From positions 12,733,001-12,797,000 of the forward strand of contig JAWQUS010000016.1 of NCBI GenBank assembly GCA_036365455.1: a stretch of DNA of 64,000 nt, given 5' to 3'. How positions within the stretch are numbered: the first letter of the stretch is position 1; each line of letters opens with the position of its first letter. Origin of the DNA: Macrosoma leucophasiata (taxonomy: Eukaryota > Arthropoda > Insecta > Lepidoptera > Hedylidae). Under the pieces are notes generated by a model. That model was given only the letters and a program-made list of their open reading frames with translations, had not been told where the DNA came from and did no database searches. Shown here piece after piece: positions 53,808 through 64,000 of this stretch. Both the position numbers and the translations under genes were made by a program.

Positions 53808-54566
53808 TTTTATTAATGTTCACTTTCTTTGATGCAGTTTCATAATCATCAGTTATTTCATGTAGGGGTATGTTGCCAGGTGGAGCTATGAAATAGTCAT
53901 CTTCTTTTAGAGCTGCATTTTTTAATATATCTGCTTGACAGTTCCCTTGAGTCACCTTATCTGGACGAAGGCTTAAATTTCTGTAATGTAAAAAGGTAAT
54001 TAATCTCTCCAGACACGAGAAAAATATGACAATTGAAATTCAATTGTGTCTCGCCGCCGGTGGCCGTACGATCCTTGAAGGATTAAGAAGCTTGTAATGT
54101 AATCTTCTTCATTTATTACAAGCATTGGATCACAAGATCCACCCACCCATACTGCCATTACTATCTGGTACTTTATGTAATAAGGGGATGGCAAGTTATA
54201 AGCATATAAGATTAGATTTTGCATGCGATTCGAGCATAGTCAGAAAAATGACGTGAAACATACTTACTCGTTTTCTAAAACAGAGTACAAAGGCAATACG
54301 TTATCCGTGTTTATGTGAAGTATTCTGTCAGCAAATGCAATAGAATCTTCTAACACTTGAACACTATCTGCAGTGTCGCATTTCACTAAAGTAAGTCTTT
54401 CTAAAAGATTTAAGGTGTGAGCATCAACTTTCGTTGTTTTTATTTTCTTTTTTTCTAATGTGACAACAGGGGCTGTCGGCACTTTAGAATTAAATCGCTT
54501 CCAAGCAATGGGAATTACTTTACTCTTCCTTGCAAAATTAAGCATGTATTTCATATTCGAATTCAC
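53797..54566 (-). CDS. gatC: GatC, subunit C of mitochondrial glutamyl-tRNA(Gln) amidotransferase
   Basis: Exon 1 is 54268-54566 and exon 2 is 53797-53980. They total 483 bases and encode 160 residues, joined in frame (AACGA|gtaagt; ttacag|AAATTT). The N-terminus (MNSNMKYMLNFARKSKVIPI) is basic and presequence-like; the second Met (codon 5) is also possible. The GatC fold is clear: VDAHTLNLLERLTLV, 'LEDSIAFADRILHINTDNV', LPLYSVLENENLSLRPDKV, 'QGNCQADILKNAALKEDDYF' and IAPPGNIPL. GatCAB converts Glu-tRNA(Gln) to Gln-tRNA(Gln) in mitochondria; GatC links subunits A and B. The final 11 bases, ATGAAAACTAA, contain the POLG2 start codon in another frame, so both proteins must come from one transcript. 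The intron contains an 87-bp TTAA mini-element. Confidence 0.95.
54000..54086 (-). mobile_element. 87-bp TTAA-bounded mini-element, copy 2 (GatC intron)
   Basis: Bounded by TTAA (54000-54003 and 54083-54086). By eye its reverse complement is identical base for base to 36240-36326. It occupies almost a third of the 287-bp GatC intron. Confidence 0.85.
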
Positions 54567-56179
54567 GTTGAGTGTAAACGTTGTTTAGTTCAAACTAATA
54601 ATACAAGTAAAATTGTTTGTTTAAGAATATGTTGACAGTAGTAGAATAGTAAACTACTATTTAAATAAGCAAACAAAATAAAATGAAACGAGAAAATATA
54701 ACCTGAAACTAAAACAAACTGACATTTGTATTTTTTTTTAATGGCAATTAAGGATGGCAATGGCATGGTAACATGGCAACCACCAGTAGGGAGGTAAGGA
54801 GTAGGTAGGATCTGCCAGCATCACTTATGATTATAGATTTGGTTATTGCATAGATTTATTATCTACTTCGATGAATGGTCTAAAAAATTAAGAAAATGAA
54901 GCATAGATTTAAAGTAATATAATAAATCTATGAAATGAAGACTGTGAATATAAATGACGATTGGCTGCAAAAAACTTCAATCAAGACCGTAAAACAAAAA
55001 AAAGACATCTTGGGATTTAATTTATTTTTGACATATTAAACATATAGGTCTTGGTTATTGGTCTGTGGGTACAACACTGGTTTTGAATAAAGTTTTGCGT
55101 TCACGGGTGTAGGAAAGTAATTATGAAGTGAAAAGTGATTTTTCATGTTGTCTCCAACACATCGTAAAATCTCCTTGTAAAGTCCCCATCACTTTACTGG
55201 AGCTATCTCATCATATTTCACATAGAAGCATCCAATCATCGTCATCTTCCTTAGGAAAAAAAAAATCGACATGTGGCACTCGGGGACTGCCGCGATAAAG
55301 CTATTGCATAGCATTTTGTATCAACTTATGCAATTATAATTATTTATTTATTTTATTTATGCAGTATTTCTTTTTTTCTTTGATATTAATTCAAGTTACA
55401 TTTTTTGAGCGTGGTGACCGATAAAAATACATTTTTTTTTCTTATATTAAATAAAAAAGTTAATATTGTTTGAAATATTTTTATTATTTTACAATACATA
55501 TAAACAGCTGCTTATGTATTCGTCCGATTTCGGAGCAGCTCGTCTCGATTCGTGCGAGCTTCGTACAATACGTCTAGTTGCACGCACACAAACACCGTGT
55601 CGAAGACTGCCGAAAAGAAACGACGTTAGACAATGCACGGCCTTCAAGCCACACCTCCGTGCCCATCGGAGTGGGTGGAGCGTGAGGTTTTTTCGTTACG
55701 GAATTTCTGGATTCGGTCCCCGCGCTCAAGGCCCTCGATAGAAGCTATGCAATAGCTTAAAAATTACTGAATATTGGCTGTTAAGGACTTGAATCCGTGG
55801 CCGTAAAACAATTAAGAAAAATAAATTTTGTTTTCCGTTTTCTAATTCTGACATAAATTGAGGTTAGGAAATTGCAAATGTTTATCTATTTCTGTTTTTT
55901 ATTTGTACATTGAGTAAGTGTATTTATTATCAGTTGTTTTTCAAATACTGTGCAGTTTATATTATATTATTAATAATCACTCGCATTTATTGATTTATTT
56001 AACCTATAAATTGCTTCACTTAATGCTACACTGAATAAGTTGTAATGAATTGAACTACACTATTTATTTATATAATTTGATTTCAAGAGAATGATTAATT
56101 AACACGTATTTCGCATAATTTGATAGCAGTTTTAAATGTAAGTATGTATTTTTCTATTTTTTTGGTTATTTGCAGAAGA
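54567..56179. other. Intergenic region between divergent GatC/POLG2 and the COX14-like gene
   Basis: It holds both promoters and a repeat D copy split by another element (55165-55810). A possible non-coding first exon of the COX14-like gene could end near 55914 ('cattga|gtaagtg'). This is a guess from the donor sequence only. Confidence 0.45.
55165..55810. repeat. Repeat D copy interrupted by a second repeat with short inverted ends
   Basis: Repeat D blocks at 55165-55251 and 55762-55810 match 10290-10475. Between them, about 55252-55760, lies a different element containing 'cgacatgtggcactcgggga', with 'aagctattgcatagc' near 55299 and its reverse complement 'gctatgcaatagctt' near 55744. The open frame at 55466-55741 inside it has no recognisable domain. 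Confidence 0.65.
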
Positions 56180-56386
56180 ATGAGGAAACAGGCGCGAAAT
56201 ATCTTGTACGATAAGTTACATAAAGGATTTGTTGTGTGTTGTATTGGTATGACACTTTATGGATCAATTATTTTAGGGGATCATGTGTATAAATATTTCA
56301 AATATGTGCGACCCCGAATTGAAGAGTCAAAGGCGGCAGCAGAACAGGAACTTCTGTCTGAAGGATCATCAGAAAAAATGGTTTAG
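56180..56386 (+). CDS. COX14-like small single-pass (mitochondrial) membrane protein
   Basis: 68 residues: MRKQARNILYDKLHKGFVVC, then one membrane span (about residues 15-37, ending GMTLYGSIILGDHVY), then 'KYFKYVRPRIEESKAAAEQE' and a short polar tail. The acceptor 'ttatttgcag' at 56175 lies five bases upstream of this ATG, so the upstream open codons are probably intronic and the 5' UTR is spliced. The T-x-Y-G...VYxYF pattern and topology resemble COX14 (human 57 residues), a cytochrome c oxidase assembly factor. Similarity is short, so another small inner-membrane protein is possible. An AATAAA occurs at about 56477. Confidence 0.6.
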   Translation: MRKQARNILYDKLHKGFVVCCIGMTLYGSIILGDHVYKYFKYVRPRIEESKAAAEQELLSEGSSEKMV

Positions 56387-58185
56387 TGTTTGATAATGTA
56401 TTTGTTAATATTTTAAATTACACCTTCATAGTTTTTAAGGAAACAGCATTATGCTTTATTAATTTTACTAGTATGTGAATAAAGTAATTTATAATTAATA
56501 AAAGTTTATTTGTTTGTGCAATTTGTGTATTATTGTGATGTGAACATAATTAATTTTCTCCTTCATAACAATGGGATATATCAGATGTTAAATGTTTATA
56601 GACTGGATAATAATAGGTATGTGCTTTGCCAGCCCACACAAGTTACCATCTGTTCGGGAGAGACACCTGACCATGAATACAATTCTTATAATTGCTTATA
56701 GGTATGCATGGGATAAAAAGTATCCGTAAAATATCTCCAGAGGGTCATCTCTTTAAATCAAAAAATAATAAATATGGAAAAAAATATATATCTCTCAAAG
56801 TAACAAACTCACTTTTGCATTTTATAATTAGAAATAAGACAAAAAAAATTGGAGCGAGTGCTCATTCTGGTTCTAGCTATGCCACTATTTGTATATGTAA
56901 TGAAAAAACAAGCATGCAGTTCACATTGATGTTAAGTGATGACTGCAGCCTATAGACACCCACACAAAGACCAAGGTCAAAATGCAGATGCGTTACCACT
57001 CCCGAGGCCTAAGGTGTTATGCCTTAATTACAGGGCCGTACATACATCTGACCGGAACACGGTAGTGCTGAACACTACCATTTAGCGGCAAGTAGGTATA
57101 TTAGGTAATGCGGTGGTTCCTACGCCCGCGAGCTCCGTCACTGAAGCTCTACCACCAGTAAAATAAAAAAATTGTACATGTTTTTAATATAATTGTTTGT
57201 TTGTATATGCAAAGTTGCATTTCCCTTACCTTGGGGTTTGCATTATACCATTGGAAGTCAGCTCTCAACACAGTCAGCCTCTAGATATAATAACTTATTC
57301 TAGGAAGAGTAAATGTGATGTAATTTACTATGGATCATGGCTTTTATGGATCACATAATAAATTACATAACATTTAAACAGGGAGAGCGGATTGGAGGAT
57401 AAAATGACAGGGAGCACGAGCTCCATAATATCACAGTTTAGTGTAATAATATTAGGAAACCCTTTTGAAGAATTCAAGAAGCATTCAAGGAATTCAGATC
57501 GCTCTTGGAGACTGAAATAACAGGTCATTTCCGGTCAAATGCTAGATAACTATTTGTTAAAACAATAGACATAATGTATCGTCTGATGGATAAAAGATTG
57601 AGCAGACAACTGTACAGGTATGTTACACCTAGGGTATTTGTCCTAGAAACATATAGCTTAATTTGACTTTAACGGCAATTAGTTATCAGTTTCTATGGAT
57701 CTTTACCCTACCCTAAGTCAGCTGCGCACCTCTACCACTATCTTATGTGTATTTCCTATAGGTACATAAATCAACAATCAACCTTCCTCCCAGATTGTCA
57801 ACTAGCCTCGTACAACTTTATTTCTAATGCATGCAAGGTTCGTGCATGCAAGGTGCACGACAACATAGCATATATGTATAGGTATGCATGTGCAAAATGT
57901 TATATAGGTACTTGGTATACGGTAGGTACCTAATAATTAAGATATTAAAAAGATTGTGATATTATCAGATGTTTTACGTAACAACTACATAAAGATACCT
58001 TAAGGTTACAGTTGAGACAAACACTGATAATACCACTTGAAATATGTTTAGGTACGCGTGACATATGAAAATATTTTTTGTGGGATTTGTCAACAAGAAC
58101 AGTCGAGCAGTCGTGTGTCTGGTGACCAGTGGGTAATACACAATCATAGGTATAATCAAAGAGTATACAAATACTACGTGGTATA
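56387..58185. other. Intergenic region between the COX14-like and AKR genes
   Basis: Non-coding. Contains repeat A copy A6 (about 56905-57165, minus). The rest is AT-rich, with no exon I can support. Confidence 0.5.
56905..57165 (-). repeat. Repeat family A, copy A6
   Basis: Reverse orientation, nearly full length: 'aacaagcatgcagttcacat' ... 'ccacacaaagaccaaggtca' ... 'tagtgctgaacactaccatt' ... 'gcggtggttcctacgcccgc' ... 'agctctaccaccag'. Confidence 0.85.
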
Positions 58186-61100
58186 ATGACTTCCAAAGTG
58201 CCAAGGGTGAAGTTTTCTAACGGACAATCATGCCCAATTATAGGACTGGGAACATGGCAGATCAGTATAATTCTTCAGTACTCAAACTTGCTAAAACTAC
58301 GCAAGTATGTAGGTAAGTAACCCAAAAGCAGATAGATAATATATTCTGCATATTTTTATAATGCATGCATCCATTTTTATGATATGGTAGGTATCTAATA
58401 GGTTGGGGAAAAAAGTCTTTTCGCATTATAGTATGTATGAACTTGTAATAAAATCTCTTTGGCTGTAGTATTTGAATATGGCTGGTTTTGGTATCATTGA
58501 AAGTTAAAATTTTAAAGAACATAATTCCAAATTCAAATTAGGCAAATGTGTGATTTTCATTTGTTTTTCGTACTGTCAAGATGAGTGAATCTAATGAAGA
58601 AATTCGATACATTTTAAAATTTTATTACAAAAAAGGTAAAAATGCAACGCAAGCCGCGAAAAAAATTTGCGATGTTTATGGACCTAGTGCAGTGTCTGTG
58701 AGAGTAGCACAAATTTGGTTTAAGCGTTTTCAATCCGGAAATTTTGATGTCAAAGATGCACCTCGCTCTGGTCGCCCTATTACGGATAAAATGGATGCCA
58801 TTTTTGAAAAAGTGGAGCAAGATCGACATATCAGTAGTTACGACGTAGCTGAAGAACTGAGAATTGATCACAAAACAGTTTTGGCGCATTTGAAAAAAGC
58901 TGGGTACAAAAAAAAGCTCGATATTTGGGTACCTCACGAGCTCACTGAAAGTAACCTAATGAACCGTGTACTCATTTGTGATTCTTTATTACGACGTAAT
59001 GAAACCGAATCATTTTTGAAGAAGCTGATAACTGGTGATGGAAAGTTGATCACGTACGATTAGAACGTGCGAAAAAGGTCGTGGTCAAAGGCCGGTCAGG
59101 CTTCACAGACTGGCGAAACCCGGGTTAACTCGCAATAAGGTGTGGTGGGATTGGAAGGGCATTATTCATTATGAGCTATTACCACCAGGCAGGACTATCG
59201 ATTCTGAACTCTACTGCGAACAACTGATGAGATTAAAGCAAGAAGTTGAGAGAAAGCGGCCGGAATTGATCAACAGAAGGGGTGTGGTGTTTCATCATGA
59301 TAACGCTAGACCTCACACATCTACAGTCACTCAGCAAATATTAAGAGAGTTTGGCTGGGAGGTGTTAATGCATCCGCCTCCGTTAATGCATAGTCCTGAC
59401 CTTGCACCTTCAGATTTCCACCTGTTTCGTTCTCTTCAGAATTCTTTATGCAATGTTAGGTTAACATCACGAGAGGACTGCCAAATCCACTTGTCGCGGT
59501 ATTTTGATGAGTCCCATAATGTTTATAGCAACAAATTAAAAAATGTTTTGAATTATCTTAAAAAATGCGAAGAAACATTTTCCCCAATTATATTCTAATA
59601 AGGTATTCGCGATACAGCAACGCGACTGTTACCGAATGCCCACCACCTACAGCAATTTTGTCTTGAGAAATAGCATGTCGTCATAGTTTGGACATGTCTC
59701 TGACTGACCTACCGGACAAGACCAATACCGGACTATCAGACTGAGCTCGCGTGCGTAGGCACCACCGCATTACTTAAGTTACTCGCCGCTAAATGGTAGT
59801 GTTCAGCACTATCGTGTTCCGGTCAGTTGGTAATGTACGGCTCTGTAATTTCCGGTACAGAGGCATAACACCTTAGGCCTCAGGGGTGGTAATGCATCTG
59901 CACTTCGACCTTGGTCTTTGTGTGGGTGTCTGTCTATAGGCTCCAGTCATCACTTAACATCAATGTGAACTGCATGCTTGTTTGCCATTACATAAAAAAA
60001 AGTAGAATAATTGTCAACAACTTTGAGCATAATGCCCTCAACTATAATGGGTGTGGGTGTAATGGGCATGTGACATGATCTTTGTCTTGTCCATGTTCAA
60101 CGAGTGCGTTGACTTAGTACTGAAATATGATTAAGTATAATATTATTTAGACTTCTGTGTACCGCCAACCTTTTATAAAAAAAACATCTAGCCATTCATT
60201 TATTAATTTTCACAGTAACAGATAACACTGCTACTAAATCTGAAATTTGGGCTCGTTTCACGATTCGGAGAGTAGATAAGTGTAATCGAGATTTAGATTT
60301 GAAATTGTTACCAATAAATGTTAAGAGTTTCAGTCGGTATAACACAGAATTCCAAAAACAAAAATAACGATTCGTCGGTAGGTAACTTTAAAGCAGGTAC
60401 CTAATAGGTATTCCATGTTTGCATGCGTATACCCAATCTTACTTTCCTTTGAAGAAATGCAGAGAGAAAGATAAAGACAGAAACGCTCTATCAACAGATG
60501 TGGAGTTACAATAATAAATTATGTGATATTATATTTTTGATACAGTCCAAAAAAGGTGAAGTTGGTGAAGCAGTGAAGTATGCCATTGACATCGGTTATC
60601 GCCACATAGACTGCGCATACCTCTATGGAAATGAAAAAGAGGTCGGCGAAGCGATAAGAGAGAAAATAGAGCAAGGTGTGGTTAAAAGGTATTGTAAATA
60701 GTGCAGTCTTCAGCCGACAATTTAAGAAGGAAGGGACTATTTCACCTTCTAGCTATCTAGGTACCCACAACAACACACATAGAGGGGCTGTGGGAGTAAG
60801 AGTATTCGCTTTTTCAGTTTGCTAAGAGCTGCTGCAATTATTAATCTACCTTCGATGTGAACTGCAAGTCCGTCCGCTTGTATCACATCAAAGTATCCGC
60901 ATTAACTAAAAAAAATATGTCGTAGTTAGGAGAAACTTCAGTAAAAATATTTCAGTAGGTAGACCTTTGCACCTAATTTCATTTGTCTGTATTTTTATCC
61001 AGTCTGTATAAAAATACAGACAAACTTACTTTGTGACATTATAAAAAGAACGAAGAAAGTATAACTAATAAGATGTATCTGACTAGGCAAACTTCGTATT

Positions 61101-64000
61101 GCCTCACAATGAAATAATGTGTCAAAGGTTTGATAGATACGGACTATATAGAGGGAAAAATGAAATTGTGATTTTTACTATTTCCCCCCATATTTTCTTA
61201 CCTTTTAAACCTTCCCTGGACTTCTAAAAATCATTCAAAATCAAAATTAGCCAAATCGGTAAAGCCGTTCTCGAATTTTAGCGAGACTAACGAACAGCAA
61301 TTGATTTTTATATATATAAATATAAATTAAGATAAGATATTTGAGATATACAGTAATATACACACATTACCATCTCACCAAAACACGATATTACGAACAC
61401 CATCAGTTGGCGGCAGATAGAGAAATCCGGTGGCGCCTACGCCATCGAGTAACGATACTCGAACTCCACCACCAGTATTAATTATATTATAGAATTATTA
61501 ATACAATGCTCTTTTCCTTAGAAAAACTACTTTGGAACTCACTAAAAAGTAAATCATGTATTTACGAAATCATCATTTATTTTTCTGTTCACGATTTATT
61601 TTATAACTAGCTGTTACTCGCGTGGATTCCGATTGAAGAGACTTACCTATAGGTATTTAACAGTTTTGGAGAAAAAGTAGAACATACAGACACACAGACA
61701 AACATACACATTTTCGTTGTTATAATATAGGGAAAGTGGGGATAGTAGGGATTAAATAACTAGATTTAAAAACTTTTATTCATAAATATACATTATGTAT
61801 AATAGATAGGTACCTACCTTTCAGATATAATATCGTTGTCTCTAACAATTGTCAGTTGTGCAGGATAGAAAAAAACACAGGAGAGACTAGCACTTTAGGT
61901 AAAAATAAAATAAAATATTTTTCTTTCAGGGATGATCTCTTCATTACTTCGAAGATATGGAACACTTATCACAGACCGGACTTAGTGGAGAAAGCTGTAA
62001 AATTATCCTTAACAGCCTTGGGATTAGAATATTTGGATTTATATCTCATTCATTGGCCTATGGCGTACAAGGTAGGTAATTATTAAAACTATTAAAACAT
62101 ATTTTACAATGAAAGATCGCTGAAAACAATGAAAAATTAGGACAGCTTAGAATCGCTAACTTAACGCCTTCTTAAGTCAGGTTAATATTAGAAAGATTTT
62201 TTGAGGCACTCCTGAAGTTTGGAAATAATATGTCAAATGAATGTCAATATCCCAATTTTACGAAGAATTCATAGGTAGGCAGGCATAATGCCTCTCTTTT
62301 AGATATGACTTTGGTGCTCTCCCTCGGTGGCGCAGCGGGTGTACGTACTTACCACGTCTGCTACGATTTCGATTTCTTAGGGGTGCTAGCCCATTGGCTG
62401 TTCAGTTTAGCGGACGTACAACTGAGAACTTTTACTGGGAATCTAAACTGAATCGCTAATGCATAAAATGCATTGTAGATTGAAGCATTTCTTCATAAAC
62501 AAATGAAACAACATCTTGGCAGTTCCTAAATTGATCCGCAACGTCACGGTGCTCCATTGGAACCCCTCTAGTGAAACATATGCATACAATGCAAATATAT
62601 CTAAATGTTTTTTACATCCAGGAAGGTGATGATCCTTTCCCTTCGGGTGCTGATGGAAAAGTGATATATTCAGACGTAGATTACGTTGATACGTGGAAAG
62701 CTATGGAGAAATTGGTTCAGAAAGGATTAGTGAAGAGCATAGGACTCAGTAATTTCAATTCAAAACAGATCGACCGTGTTTTGAAGGCAGCAACAATCAA
62801 ACCCGTAACCAACCAGGTATTTAGATTGGATTTGTAGGGAAATGAATTGTCGAAACATAAACTGTCTCTGTCGTTTGCATGTGTTTTATAGAGACAAAAG
62901 ACTTTTAAGTTCCACTTGGTTGTGTGTTTGAAACGCCCACGACACAGTTTTATACTACTGTGAGTGTAAGCGTATCTATTCGTTTCTCTCTATTTTTGTT
63001 TGATATTACTATTAAAGGTATGTTTTTAAATATACTTAACTCCAGAAAGCATATCAATTTTGAGAACCTTAGGTTTATTTTAGGTTGAGTGTCATCCTTA
63101 TTTGTCGCAACAAAGACTTTTAGCTTTCTGCAAAGCAAGAGACATAACGCTGACAGCATATAGCCCACTGGGCAGCCCCGACAGGCCGTGGGCTAAGCCG
63201 GGTGATCCTCATCTGTTAGAAGATTCTAAGGTGAAGTCTGTCGCGCAGAAATACAAGAAATCTTCAGCCCAAATACTAATTAGGTAATATTTTGGAAATA
63301 CTAAATATAAAATACAAACACAAAATACAACTCTGTCTGGCGCTCCACGCTCTCTGTCTATCCTGTAAGGGACATGGCGTGAAGATACGTACATACGTAT
63401 ACAAAACTAAAACATATCTTCATTTGTAATTAGTTATTTCTGAAATAAGTAATAATTTTAAAAAATTCAGAAAAACAAACAGTGACGTTGTTGTATGAGT
63501 TGGTGCAAAATTTGTGCCAACACACATTTTACACGCGAAACTAAATTTTCGCAGTTAAAATGTACGTACTTGGCTACCATTTTTTAAAAGAATATTATTA
63601 AAAGGAAAAAGACGTACACTGTAATACTTAAAAATCAAAGATTTCGAAGGATTTCAAAGTAGATGCGTTGTCACTCTATTTCGATATTTTTTATTTTATT
63701 AAATTGATTTGATTTGATTTAATCAGGTACGAGATCGATCGCGGCATAATTGTAATTCCAAAGTCAGTGAATAAAGGGCGTATTTCGGAAAATTTCGACA
63801 TGTGGAACTTCCAGCTTTCAGCTGAAGATATTGCACTCATTAGTAGTCTCGAGTGTAACGGACGCCTCATACCCCAGGCCGAGTGAGTGACGCTTTATTT
63901 CAAACAGATTATATTAGTGAGGGATACGGTATAAGATTTATATTAACCTTCAACTGATTAATGTCCTATTCTCTTGACTACAGTTCGAAAACACAAACGT
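58186..64000 (+). CDS. Aldo-keto reductase, aldose-reductase-like (AKR1 type), 3' end outside the window
   Basis: Exons: 58186-58260, 60546-60688, 61930-62071, 62622-62816, 63084-63283, 63727-63882 and a seventh starting at 63984 that runs off the edge. The protein starts [20 protein letters not shown]. The catalytic tetrad is intact: Asp and Tyr in '[20 protein letters not shown]', Lys in '[20 protein letters not shown]', His in '[10 protein letters not shown]'. NADPH-binding segments follow: '[14 protein letters not shown]', '[19 protein letters not shown]' and '[17 protein letters not shown]'. It reduces aldehydes and sugars with NADPH in the cytosol. Exon 1 ends ...GLGTWQ at CAG|atcagt, without GT, although exon 2 (acag|TCCAAA) fits that point in frame; see findings. 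At exon 6 a GT donor (63883) is chosen over the in-frame TGA at 63884 because the family continues with a conserved tail. Confidence 0.9.
58401..59588 (+). mobile_element. Second mariner (degenerate), AKR intron 1
   Basis: Flanked by TA (58399-58400 and 59589-59590). Degenerate terminal repeats: 'GGTTGGGGAAAAAAGTCTTT' on the left and 'ATTGGGGAAAATGTTTCTTC' on the other strand of the right. About 1.19 kb, carrying one broken transposase gene of a different subfamily from the one at 39647. Confidence 0.88.
58581..59598 (+). pseudogene. Mariner transposase (cecropia/SETMAR-like), inactivated
   Basis: Starts [20 protein letters not shown]. The DNA-binding half is well kept: '[20 protein letters not shown]', '[20 protein letters not shown]' and [10 protein letters not shown]. 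The first catalytic block reads [10 protein letters not shown] where TGDEKWI is usual, directly followed by a TAG (59061-59063). A frameshift and a small deletion then separate it from the second half (from about 59105: [10 protein letters not shown], '[20 protein letters not shown]', [23 protein letters not shown]). A 9-base direct repeat 'ttaatgcat' (59365 and 59383) adds three residues (LMHPPPLMH), making the last catalytic spacing 37 instead of 34. Not functional. Confidence 0.88.
59738..60003 (+). repeat. Repeat family A, copy A7 (AKR intron 1)
   Basis: Nearly full length: 'gagctcgcgtgcgtaggcac' ... 'tagtgttcagcactatcgtg' ... 'tccggtacagaggcataaca' ... 'gtgaactgcatgcttgtttg' and an A-rich end. 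It lies between the dead mariner and AKR exon 2. Confidence 0.85.
60757..61475. repeat. Repeat fragments in AKR intron 2
   Basis: 60757-60815 is a tail fragment of SINE family 2 ('ggggctgtgggagtaagagt'). 61395-61475 is a decayed minus-strand piece of repeat A ('cggtggcgcctacgccatcg'). 61605-61720 resembles repeat G ('ctagctgttactcgcgtgg'). Confidence 0.5.
62320..62570 (+). repeat. Possible third SINE family in AKR intron 3
   Basis: 'ccctcggtggcgcagcggg' at about 62323 resembles a tRNA box A-containing head; the following ~240 bases show no coding potential. Single copy in the window, so the assignment is weak. Confidence 0.35.
62930..62990 (+). repeat. SINE family 2 tail fragment (AKR intron 4)
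   Basis: 'acgcccacgacacagtttta' ... 'gtgagtgtaagcgtatctat', matching the body of the SINE at 36711-36945. Confidence 0.6.
63338..63405 (+). repeat. Repeat family B, copy 3 (AKR intron 5)
   Basis: 'gtctggcgctccacgctctc' ... 'atggcgtgaagatacgtaca', matching the copies at 8160 and 27368. Confidence 0.6.

Noticed and set aside
55466..55741. 91-codon ORF upstream of the COX14-like gene
   Set aside because: It lies inside an inserted repetitive element and has no recognisable domain.
63884..63886. TGA as the real stop codon of the AKR gene
   Set aside because: It lies within a good donor (GA|gtgagt), the family needs a further C-terminal tail, and an in-phase acceptor and exon start follow at 63984.
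1..64000. CRISPR arrays, bacterial operons, riboswitches, rRNA genes
   Set aside because: None seen; the tandem repeats present are foldback MITEs or microsatellites and the genes are eukaryotic with introns.

Overview
The window is nuclear DNA of an insect, almost certainly a moth or butterfly (Lepidoptera). It is AT-rich, its genes have short exons with GT-AG introns, and it is crowded with transposons of insect type: Jockey-clade and CR1/L2-like LINEs, mariners, tRNA-derived SINEs and TTAA-, TA- and hAT-type MITEs. One family ends in the 'cgtcccactgctgggcacgag' tail that I know from lepidopteran genomes. The host genes encode conserved housekeeping proteins; I rebuilt their exon structures by hand from splice sites and reading frames.

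Layout, left to right. 1-1105: decayed LINE endonuclease fragment (-). 2076-3257: last two exons of an unrecognised gene (+). 3840-4870: decayed Jockey ORF1 (-). 5849-8020: single-exon SDAD1/SDA1 (+), ribosome biogenesis. 8874-9265: tandem foldback MITEs. 9431-9891: LAMTOR2 (-), Ragulator subunit. 14005-16248: WDR45B/WIPI3 (+), six exons, autophagy. 19950-33895: GUF1 (-), mitochondrial EF4/LepA, eleven exons, introns full of transposons. 34405-34779: hAT MITE with 8-bp target duplication. 34998-37665: KDEL receptor (+), five exons. 39647-40943: mariner inserted into a SINE. 41556-53807: POLG2 (-), six exons, carrying in intron 4 an apparently intact 5.6-kb Jockey retrotransposon (44303-49871). 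53797-54566: GatC (-), whose stop codon overlaps the POLG2 start codon. 56180-56386: COX14-like small membrane protein (+). 58186 to the right edge: aldose-reductase-like AKR (+), seven exons seen, with a dead mariner in intron 1.

How the genes relate. GatC (mitochondrial Gln-tRNA synthesis), POLG2 (mtDNA polymerase accessory subunit), GUF1 (mitochondrial translation) and the COX14-like gene all serve mitochondrial gene expression or respiratory-chain assembly. The overlap of the GatC stop with the POLG2 start, with no room for a promoter between them, points to one dicistronic mRNA. LAMTOR2 (mTORC1 activation at lysosomes) and WDR45B (autophagosome formation) are transcribed divergently from a 4.1-kb intergenic region. 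I see no sign of a bacterial-type defence or biosynthetic system. The notable biology is the dicistronic mitochondrial locus and a well preserved record of nested and recent transposition, including two identical 87-bp TTAA-bounded mini-elements.
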